Assembly (NCBI GenBank): GCA_037349315.1
Contig: JBAIAC010000033.1
Coordinates: 12,976,001-13,040,000 of the forward strand
Length of the DNA stretch: 64,000 nt
Direction of reading: 5' to 3'
Source of the DNA: Chelydra serpentina
Lineage: Eukaryota; Chordata; Testudines; Chelydridae
Both the position numbers and the translations under genes were made by a program. Shown here in pieces: positions 55,415 to 64,000 of this stretch. A model generated the notes under the pieces. That model was not told where the DNA came from, did no database searches, and worked only from the letters and a program-made list of their open reading frames with translations. Numbering within the stretch: position 1 is the first letter of the stretch; every line of letters starts with the position of its first letter.

Positions 55415-58400
55415 GAAATGAAACAATAGCCCAGAGGGGCTGAGTAGGTAAGAGGGACTCAGGGAAGCAGCCTGGAATTCATCGCTCTATCTTAGAATGG
55501 AGAGACTTAGAGCACAGAAGGAGGAGAGCCCAAGTAGGTAAAAAAGAACCTTTTCTGTTTTTGAGACTTTTTGTTTGAACACTTGTTTCCCTAGAAGGGG
55601 ATTGAATGCAGTGACCCAGCAGAAGGCTCAACCACATGTGTGCCTCTCTCACCCCCAAAGACAGGAAACTGGGGCAGGAATACCTGCAGTGCACACTCAG
55701 CCACCAGGGGGCGTGGCAGGGCAGGCAAATTATAATGTAATGTGTAGGCTTTGGCATATACTCAACATACTATGGTGTGATTCAAATTGTAGAGGATTTT
55801 GGTATATGTTTTCAGACTTGTGTGTGTCCTTAAGACCATGGAATAGTTCTTTTTAACTGACCTTTATTAAAAGTGAGAAGTAAAATGCTTATGATCTGAT
55901 TCTGAGTTTCAAAGAAATTCTGGAACAAAAGTATGTAGACTACATTGTAATATTAGTTTCAACTATCCTGGGAGCTCATTAGTTTCTCATATGTTTGGCA
56001 TAAACATACATTTTATTTCAAGTAATTATGTAATGAACGTGATAATCTAGTTTCCTGTATCAAGTGTATAATTTTACATAGGTAAGAACTACTTTGCAAA
56101 CAGGACTCTGATTACAAATCATTATTAAAAATAATAAAAGCGACCACCAATCCTTGGTCCCATATGACCAGAAGTAATCTTGTAGCAGCATATGATGATA
56201 TACTAAGAGGATTCATTTTATGTAGCTTAGTGTTATTCCATCACTTCTTTCCTATCCTTTCCAATATTATGACTTATTCTCTAGGTAATACTTTGTTCTT
56301 GGTAGTGTCTATGATGCAGTTTAACCTAGGGCTCTCTACTAGGGCTTGATTTTTTCCCAGCCCTTGACTTCCACTTGTGTGCATGTGAACCCGCACGTCA
56401 ATATTGCAGATACAAACACCTGTAAGCACAGCTGGTTGAAAAATGGAAAAACAATTTCACAAAAATAAATCAAAATTCAATTGTTTCATAGGGTTTAGAA
56501 CGGGATAATTTCTTTTAAAAATTTTGTGATTTATATTTTTAACTCTGATTTTCAAAATTTGTTGTCCCTTTTCTCCCCCTTGCCTGTTTTTCAGGGAGTG
56601 CAATAAACTGAATAGTGGCAGGATTTTTCCCCCTGATTTTTTTCTACTCTAAATTTTCAAAACGACTTCAGTTTTAGAAAAGTTAGAGAAGGCAGACTTG
56701 TAGCATTTCATTTTTCCTTTTGCCAATTCTGAACGTTTGGAAAGTTGGGGAGATTTTGAAAAAAATTAGAGTGGAAAGAGGAAATATTTTCAAAACTCTC
56801 CCTCCCCCAACCATTATTTTTGAGATTTCAGAAAACAAAAACAAATGGCCTTTTTACAAGCAGAATGAAAATGAAAATTTTGGTTTGTTCTGAAGTTTCC
56901 TGTTGAAAATCCAAAGTCACTGAAATACTTTTCCCCTCAATTTTATTTTTATGCAAACCTATTTATTTGTTTAGCTGAAAAACTTCAACCAGCGTGCTCT
57001 TTAAACAGACTTACAGATGGACACAATTTTTGGAATTTCTAGTAGATTGCAAATGTTAACAAGTTTATATGTGCACTATTTTAAAAGTGGGTGCATGCAT
57101 GGGAATATTGGATAGAGGCCCAGATGAAAATCTACCCTTCAAAGAGAGAAATGCTCGACACCAGAACAAATCTTAAGTAAAAGAGCTTTGTGTTTAGATA
57201 CTGCATGGTTGCTGAGTTGATGGAACTCTCCCCTAACCCGGAGGAAGGGTACAGAGAACCTTGGCAATTTGGCCATTGCCACGACCACACCCCACTGGGA
57301 CCCTAGTTTTCCCCTGTATTCCTAGGTGTAGACAGACTAGTTTGAAAGACCCAGAAGTCACACTCCTGCCACTTAGCTGCCTCACAACTCACTCTCTCTC
57401 CATCCCTCTGTAGAGTGCTTGCCATTGCAGTACTTAGAAGTCATTTTGTAGGGCCTCTCTGCTTTAGGTCCTGGTGTGCAGGGGCAACAAAGCATTTCTG
57501 CTGATTTTTTGGCCTTCTACCACCATGCTGTAGGCATAGGTCTTAACCCTTACAGAAATTTGAGGTGTTGATAAATGAGTAAATTGTTATGGCCAAGTCC
57601 CTCCTGACATGAGACACTCCAATAATATATTTCATAACAAGCACTTCCTTTACTTTGAAGATTTTATTAAGGTTCCCAATAGGACAATAAGAGCCAATCA
57701 GCCTAACTACAAGCTCTCTAGAATGGCTCAAGAGTATTCCGCTTGTATTACCATTTAAGTTCATTTTATTGAATTTTGGCTCCTGCCCCACAAATTCCAT
57801 TATCTGACAGCCAACATGGTAATGGAAGATCCCTATTTTCCCCAGCCTTTTGCATATTAAGATGACTCATTTTCGGTTAGTCAAAAATCCTTCAAAAACG
57901 GTGATGCTTTTTCATTAGGCAACTCTTTTTCTGGAGCTTTTAAATGATAATGAACATAACCAATAGAACAGCATAGGATGTGAGCTGGTTAAAATGAATT
58001 AGTATTAAAAATCTAACTTGCTTGGGATAGTTGTATGAGATGCACAATCCTTGTCATGCTGTTCATACAGGATTGCAGCAGCAGAAAGTAAAAGTCTCAT
58101 ACAAACAACATAATTAAGAACGCTAGAGGCCTGATAAATAGATATATACATAGTTCTCCTGCTCAGGTCCCCTTACCACTACAGTTGAGTTAATCACAAT
58201 CTTTTGATATTGCGGCATGCAGGAACTTTTTCCCAAATACAAATAACTTTTACTTTTTTGCTTCTTAAAGTTAAAGGACCCGCTTCTGATTTGATTCACA
58301 AGAGTATAAATGTGGAGTAACTGAGTGAATTCTTTGGTATAAACAAGAATCTGAATCTGTCCCCAAAACTTTGTACAATGAGTTTGGTGGTCTCTGTTGA

Positions 58401-58571
58401 GTGGGCATACATTCAAATCACAAAAAACCCCACCACCACTGTCCGTACTCATTGGCAGCCTTATTAGCAGTCTCCGCAGAGAGGTCAAAGATTGAATGAG
58501 CTGTGTGGACCATCTTCTTTCCCCCAGCCCTTTAGGTCAGAGTCGAGACACGTTGGACAGTGTGGAGAAGC
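55415..58571. other. No gene recognised
   Basis: AT-rich sequence, possibly TTC24-like 5' intron. 55440-55740 is GC-richer and may be a decayed LTR or other repeat, but I cannot assign it. Small frames (55479-55856, 57543-57800, 58123-58488) match no family. Confidence 0.4.
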
Positions 58572-58692
58572 TCATTATTTATTTGTATCACAGAAGTGCC
58601 TTGGGGCCTTAATGGGCCAGAGAGCTATTGTGCTATTGTACAATCGTAGAACAAAAAAATGGTCCCTGCCTCTCAGAGTTTACAATCTAATT
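58572..58692 (-). repeat. Ancient amniote repeat tail
   Basis: Reverse-complement copy of the repeat at 6935 and 29150: TTATTTATTTGTATCACAGA, then GGTCCCTGCCTCTCAGAGTT and TACAATCTAA. Confidence 0.55.
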
Positions 58693-58787
58693 TCATCCTC
58701 CTGCTCTGTGGAGAGAGGACTTTACTGTCCAGAACTAAGTCCTGGCACTTTCCACATGTATTAAATTCATAGCATTTAGAAAGGACA

Positions 58788-58995
58788 ATTTTCAGAGTAG
58801 CAGCTGTGTTAGTCTGTGTCAGCAAAAAGAACAGGAGTACTTGTGGCACCTTAGAGACTAACAAATTTATTTCAGCATAAGTCCCACTTCATCAGCTGCA
58901 TTGAATGGAACATACAGTAAGAAGATATTTATACATTCAGAGAAACATGAAAAGGTGGAAGTACCTATACCAACTGTAAGAGGCTAATTAATTAA
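58788..58995 (-). repeat. Penelope-like repeat, second family
   Basis: Contains CAGAGTAGCAGCTGTGTTAG and CTTGTGGCACCTTAGAGACT on the plus strand. Its minus strand reads CTGATGAAGTGGGACTTATG, where fuller copies of the family, as I remember them, carry a stem and a GAAA. It is built like the repeat at 62546 but differs in sequence. Family assignment is an inference. Confidence 0.5.
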
Positions 58996-59502
58996 GAGGA
59001 ACTATTATCAGGAGGGTAAAAAAAACTTTTGAAGTGATAATCAAGATGGACAATGTTAGCCTTAATACCTAAATTGCTGCTGACTACTTGAGCTGCCCTC
59101 TGTTGGTGAATGAACAAGCAGCAGGAATCAATAAATAATTTGCTTGTAAATTAAATTTTAACTACTTGAAAAATGTACAAATTAAGATGTCAAAATAGGC
59201 AAACAGTTTTGTAAAAAAAAAATGGACATGGCCTTTGTATTTCAAGGTGAAGAACTGGGCTGAATAGTTTGAAAAATAAATCTGAGCTTGCCATAGTCTC
59301 CACATTTAAAAGCACATTTCCCACTCAGAATTAAAATATTATATTTCTGTAGCTTTTAACCACCTATTTCTGACTGCAAGAAGTAATATAACAAGTAATA
59401 GTGAAGAATAGCAGCATGCTTTACAAGTTAAATTTAAAAATAATAATAAAAAAAGCTTTGTAAGAAAATCCTGGGGACAGCATGGAGTTGATGATAACTT
59501 AC

Positions 59503-59600
59503 CACTGCAATTGGTCATAGAATTGTTTGAAAAAATTCCAGGGATTCTTACATTACTAAAGAAAGCCAGACGGCTTGAAGTGCTGCTGCCTTTCCCCAAG
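59503..59600 (-). other. Candidate 5' exon of the TTC24-like gene
   Basis: The minus strand has a strong donor, TTGCAGTG|GTAAGTTATC, ending an open frame that includes an ATG at 59518-59516. If spliced to the acceptor at 53790 the frame runs through GTTTGTATTCAATAC into the ATG at 53770 without a stop. It would add an N-terminal extension of about 13 residues from 59518, or only 5' UTR. The start of this exon is not defined. No transcript evidence is available here. Confidence 0.35.
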
Positions 59601-59861
59601 CCTTGCCAGCGAAATGTTTGTCAGCGCCCTTAGCAACTTTTATTCACCTTTCCTAGCAGTGTTAAACCAAACCCACACTCAACAGAGGAATCAGGTATCT
59701 GCTCACAGTCATTTCCTGCTGTTTTACTGCTGCAGTGGAGATTGTTTTATTTGCTGTAAAGAGAGTGAAATTACATCTATCTAGGTTCTTATAAAGCCCC
59801 CATTACTGTAGTACTTGAGCACCTCACAAATCTTTAATGTATTCACCACACCGCCATGAGG

Positions 59862-59995
59862 TTTAGAAATACTGTCATCCAGATGAGGAACAGACGCTTG
59901 CTCTGGGTCACACAATTAATCCATGACCGAGCACAGAACTGAATCCTAGTCTCCCAAGTCCCTGGCTTGCATTCACACCACTGGACCATCCTTTC
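59862..59995 (-). repeat. MIR-like SINE
   Basis: Plus strand reads ATCCAGATGAGGAACAGACG, then CTGGGTCACACAATTAATCC and CAAGTCCCTGGCTTGCATTC, the reverse of the MIR core and head. Confidence 0.65.
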
Positions 59996-60213
59996 AGTGT
60001 ATCCTAAAGATTCAAGGTCCAATCCAGTCGTCGTTATGGCAAAACATTCTCTTTGAGGCAAATGAAGTTACTGAAACTAATGTGAGTTTTGCTTGCAGAA
60101 AGATTGCAGGATCAGGCCCTCAAGATTACTGCTAACTTCTAAAGTGCTGCAGTCTCTGGAAGCCACAGTACATAATGTATTGCTGTCCCAGCAGTCAGAT
60201 GCATGAAAAGAGG

Positions 60214-60677
60214 TAGGGCCGGCTCTAACATTTTTGCCGCTCCAAGCAAAAAAACAAACAAAAACCCAAGCACCACCCCAACGAAACAAAAAAACACCCC
60301 CCCCCAGTGCCCTCGGAAACAACCCCCCCCCCCAGTGTTGCGCTGCAACAACCCCCCCTCACCCAGCGCATCTCCCGGCTGGAGGAGCGCCGCGGGAAGG
60401 GCGGCATGCCCACCGCCACGCTCCCCCGGCCGGAGGAGCGCCGCGGGGAGGGCGGCAAGCCTGGCCGCGGCACCGCTCTCCCCCGGCCGGAGGAGCTCCG
60501 CGGAGAGGGCGGCGTGCCCACCGCCATGCTCCCCTGGCCGGAGGAACACCGCGGGGAGGGCAACATGCCCGTGGCCCTGCTCCCCCGGCCAGGGCACCGG
60601 TGGGGAAGAGCGCCGCCCCCCCGCGGCTTGCCGCCCCAGGCACGCGCTTGCTACGCTGGTGCCTGGAGCCACCCCTG
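60214..60677 (-). mobile_element. hAT element, CAGGGGTGGCTCCAG family, with tandem repeats
   Basis: Perfect 8-bp duplication AAAAGAGG (60206-60213 and 60678-60685). The right end, reverse-complemented, is CAGGGGTGGCTCCAGGCACC; the left end is TAGGGCCGGCTCTAACA. The interior (60372-60600) holds four tandem units of about 51-57 bp, each beginning CCGGCCGGAGGAGCGCCGCG or a variant. Open frames of 113-177 codons in several registers are artefacts of the repeats. Confidence 0.9.
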
Positions 60678-60685
60678 AAAAGAGG

Positions 60686-62540
60686 GGCGTGGAAGATGGC
60701 AGTGCAGTCTGAAGTTAGACACTGACACTTGGAAGTGAAAAGGTCAAATGGAAAACCATGCATATTTCATGGCTAAGAAACCGAATAAATACCATACGGA
60801 ACAAATTGCCAAAAACAGGAATGTAGAAAATAAAGAAGAGCTGGCTAAATGAAGACACCTGAGACCTGCAAAATAGCTGGAGGAGAAATTATATTAGTGT
60901 CTTAATAAAAGCAAAAGCTTAGCATGATGTACAGATGTTAAGTGTATTTGTGTTAGTAACCATTCATTGGCCATTTTTAAACATCGCTCTCTGAGCCACA
61001 ATAACATTTTAAAAATTATGAAATGGGCTTAGTCACGTCTAACATTTCACTTCTAAATAAGTGTTTTATGTATGGTAATGGAATAAAGTTTCTAAAGCTG
61101 GGAAGGTTTTTGTTGCTGTTTGTTTTTTGTTTTAATACAGTGTTACTCTAAAAAGTGACTGAAAAATGGCATCTTGGGGTTCTGTGTTTAGCTCTCTCTA
61201 ATGTGCATATCAAATCACCTCAGACCAGAGGCAAAAAGGTGTTTTTTCTAACTGACAATATCACAGCCTCATCTGTGAAAGTCAAGCTGGGTTCTTACTG
61301 GCTCATGCATCATACCCATAAATAAAAATTCTTCAATCAGAACTTAGTTAACAAACTAATACATTTTTCCAAATCAAGGTTGATTTTGTTTAAATAGAAT
61401 CCCCAACCCCCTCAGATTTTGCATGTTCTAAACTTCAAAGTAAATTTTCATAAATCCTATTCCTAATACACCACAAATCATAACATTTGGGCCTCTTAAA
61501 AAGCACTTGTCTCACCTATGTACCAAAAGCTCATGATTCTGTTGGGACTCATCCAAATTCCTTGAAGCGGTAATCTCTATCATGGCAGGCTCCTGTATGT
61601 AACACATCTAATAAAAAGGCAAAGGAGTGTGATTGCCAGAGAAGTTATTGGAAGCCCAGTTGTTTAACTTGCTGAGATTTCGCTTGAAAATCACTTTTTT
61701 TTTTTTTGGCTTCGTGAAATGAAAAGGTTGCTAATGGGAGCTTGTGCTCAAGGGAATAGAAAGACCAGTAGCACACAGTCAAGACAGGAGCTGCTGAGAG
61801 ATAGAAGGGCCTGCTGCTGGTTGTACTGTAAAACAGAGAAAAGACTTGGAACAAGAAAAGGGTACAAATACTCTTGCTGGCAGTGTAAATATTTTAGGTG
61901 GAGTTTTTCTTCCTCCTCTGTCTTTGTTTGAAAGCTGTTCTGTTCAACCACAAAAGTTTCTCAGATTTCAAAGAACCGATTGTGATGTGAGGCAGAGGTC
62001 CTAAACCCCCAGCTGCTGGTTCTACAGCTTTGATTATTTTGTACCTTTTTGTTGTGGAGTAGGTTGGAATGTGTGTGGTTTGCTTTTTACATTTTGTTTA
62101 GCCACAGTGTTTTTACTGATTCAGATGCCTTTGAGGTGCATGCAGTGTTTGGTTTGATCGCTTTACAACAATGTACATGGCCTGTGACTTTGGATTGTCT
62201 ACTATTAAAAACTACTTCTTCATGTACAGCCAGTAGTTGTTAGGAATATATACCTCTAAGCAGAGGTTTGTGCAGCTGCTCCTCTCTCTTCCCAAGACTT
62301 CATGGAGCAGCTTGTGTGCTTACTCCATCCAGTTTGTTGTAATTAGATGGTAGGGATGGACAGCAGCCACACTCCGGGGCTTCCTGTCCTGGTGATTATT
62401 TTGATACCCAAAGGTAAAGTAATTATTTTCCTTATGCTCCTGATGGTTCCCCTTCCATGCCACCCTCTCCAAAATCACATGTGCCTGATTTTGCTCCCTT
62501 CTGTGTAGGGAGGTTAACACCAGGACCATGAACATTAGAT
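60686..62540. other. No gene recognised
   Basis: AT-rich unique-looking sequence without exon-like frames. Confidence 0.4.
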
Positions 62541-62545
62541 GCATA

Positions 62546-62682
62546 CAGGGATCTAAGAGAGACAAGGTGGGTGAGGTAATATCTTTTATTGGAGCAACTT
62601 CAGTTGGTGGAAGATACAAGTTTTCGAGCTACATAGAGCTCTTCTTCAGGTCTGTGGGACTGACATGGCTACAACACTGGAA
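62546..62682 (-). repeat. Penelope-like repeat with a hammerhead-like core
   Basis: Plus strand runs AGGTGGGTGAGGTAATATCT, ATTGGAGCAACTTCAGTTGG, TTTTCGAGCTACATAGAGCT, CTTCTTCAGG. Read on the minus strand it has CTGAAGA (62649-62643), a 5-bp stem GAGCT/AGCTC (62641-62637 with 62630-62626) and GAAA (62625-62622). That is the order of a hammerhead ribozyme core, apart from an extra A at 62642. A short inverted end (TGGCTACAACACTGG) follows. Confidence 0.55.
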
Positions 62683-62689
62683 ACATATG

Positions 62690-64000
62690 GGGATTTAGAC
62701 ATTTAAGGTGAAATCCTCAACTCCTTGGAGCCAATGGGAAAACTCCCGCTGACTTCAGTGAGGTGAGGATTTTATCCTTTGGTGGCAGGAGGTATATGTA
62801 AAACAAGTTCCCTGCAATGCTTAGTCAGCACTAAGCTGTATTTTGACGACATTTTTTGATGCCAACCTCCAGGATGGTGTCACCTGTGGTATTTGTGTGA
62901 TAGGGAGGCAATTATATTATGATTTCGTTTTCTGTGTTATGCAAATTAAATGTCTGGGATCTCCCTGCCAGTTGTTGGGTATTGGAGTGGGGTTTGTAAT
63001 GCTGCAGTTAATTCAAGGTGGTTGTCACTGTACGCTTGCTCTCTGCCCCTCCCTTCACCCCTATGAAGACGCTAAATTCATTCATTCTTAGGTGTTTTTC
63101 CTTACTCTGAAATAAGTCATCCAGTTTGAAAATGCAAGTTTTTGCTTGACTATTGGAAAATATAATATCCACCAATCTTAGGCCCTGGGAGAGTTTTATC
63201 ACTGAGTATAATGTGCAATTTTACCCCATTCAAGAAATCATCAGATAAAACAAACAGCTATTTGAGTTAACAATATTTTGCTGCCAAACTTAGGCATCTG
63301 TGGCTGCATGTTAGTTATTTGAGGTTAGTTACTTCTATTGAATTCTGGTCAAGTTTGTTCCTGATCTCTGTATTCAAGTGTAGTGTTCTTGAGTTTCAAT
63401 GTGGTGCATGCTCTGTTACTTTCTCATTGACAATCCCGTTGACATGACTGCAAAGTTGAAATGACTGGAGTACAGACTACTTTTTGAGGATGCTGAAAGT
63501 GTTCTTCATGTATTAGATTATTATTAAGTGCTGTTAGTGAGCACATTAAAATATGCAATGTCATTCACACAAGACTCAAAAGTTCAACTTTTAATAAGTT
63601 ATATTTCTTTGTATTGACTAGTGATGTGTTAAAACAGGTGCCTGAATTAGAATGTACTAATTTCAGGAAGGTTTGAATTCACCTCTGATACCAGATTTTA
63701 ATTTTATGAGTCAAACATGATGCTCGTGGTGGAGAAGGAAAGAATGGCCGTGACTAAGTGTTGTGACAACACACCTCTTTTGTCATGTCAGGGTCCAGCG
63801 TTTCTCCCTCTGGTGTTGGGGGGAGAGGGGGGGAAGCCTGGGGTAAATCAGCCTCACTCCAGAGGTTTAATACTTCAATATTGATAGGGTAGGCCTTGGG
63901 GTTTTCACCCGAGGGTATCTTTAAACAAACAAACAAAAATACATTTCCTAACTCCCACTGGAAATCTGCCTCCTCTTATGCTACCAGTTGCCAGCAACCC
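62690..64000. other. No gene recognised
   Basis: AT-rich sequence to the window end. The frames at 62843-63091 and 63754-63936 match no family I recognise. A gene could lie just outside the window. Confidence 0.4.

Noticed and set aside
60139..60763. Proline/arginine-rich frames of 113-177 codons on both strands
   Set aside because: They fall in a hAT element with four GC-rich tandem units and perfect target duplications.
63754..63936. Minus-strand 60-codon frame near the window end as an exon of a neighbouring gene
   Set aside because: It has no convincing splice sites and matches no protein I recognise.

Overview
The window is vertebrate nuclear DNA, almost certainly from a cryptodiran turtle. 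The best taxonomic markers are two copies of the tRNA-derived turtle Pol III SINE with a CR1-like tail (11908-12088, 25283-25454), a CR1 LINE 3' end (25925-26566), and many hAT and PIF/Harbinger elements of the kind that fill turtle introns. Genes are split by introns with GT-AG boundaries, and there are no bacterial-type operons, rRNAs, tRNAs or CRISPR arrays.

Only one cellular gene can be read: a TTC24-like tetratricopeptide-repeat gene on the minus strand. Five coding exons (53770-53107, 50095-49880, 45812-45684, 43638-43517, 42033-41821) join in frame into a 447-residue protein. A splice acceptor at 53790 and a donor at 59503 suggest a further 5' exon about 5.7 kb upstream. Its introns carry a young LTR retrotransposon (intron 1) and a hAT element with a GC-rich minisatellite (intron 2).

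The rest is intergenic sequence built from layered transposons. From 1 to about 18.6 kb there are old MIR-like and Penelope-like fragments, a hAT element with hairpin modules (9675-10177), a SINE next to a hAT element (11908-12395), a hAT element nested in a Harbinger MITE (12855-13539), a CR1 ORF1 esterase fragment (14619-14900), a probable solo LTR (16806-17465) and a hairpin-rich Harbinger MITE (17501-17796). From 18.7 to 26.6 kb a decayed autonomous hAT transposon is split by a complete 5.05-kb PIF/Harbinger transposon (20096-25141) flanked by TAA duplications. That element has an intact 436-residue DDE transposase, a two-exon Myb/SANT-like partner gene with one premature TGA, a 4 x 77-bp tandem array, and a third, unrecognised 96-residue ORF lying antisense inside the intron of the Myb-like gene with its own AATAAA. 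From 27 to 41.3 kb there are eight further hAT-type elements or fragments, most with 8-bp target duplications, and a second Harbinger MITE with a near-identical inverted partial copy beside it. From 54 to 64 kb there are Harbinger, hAT, Penelope-like and MIR-like repeats and no recognised coding gene.

The most notable candidates are the third Harbinger ORF with its 77-bp array (23374-24158), the 2.1-kb LTR element whose LTRs differ at only 3 of 645 positions and whose only ORF is a zinc-knuckle protein (50433-52554), and a hammerhead-like core in a Penelope-like repeat (62620-62650). All assignments come from reading the sequence; no database search was run.
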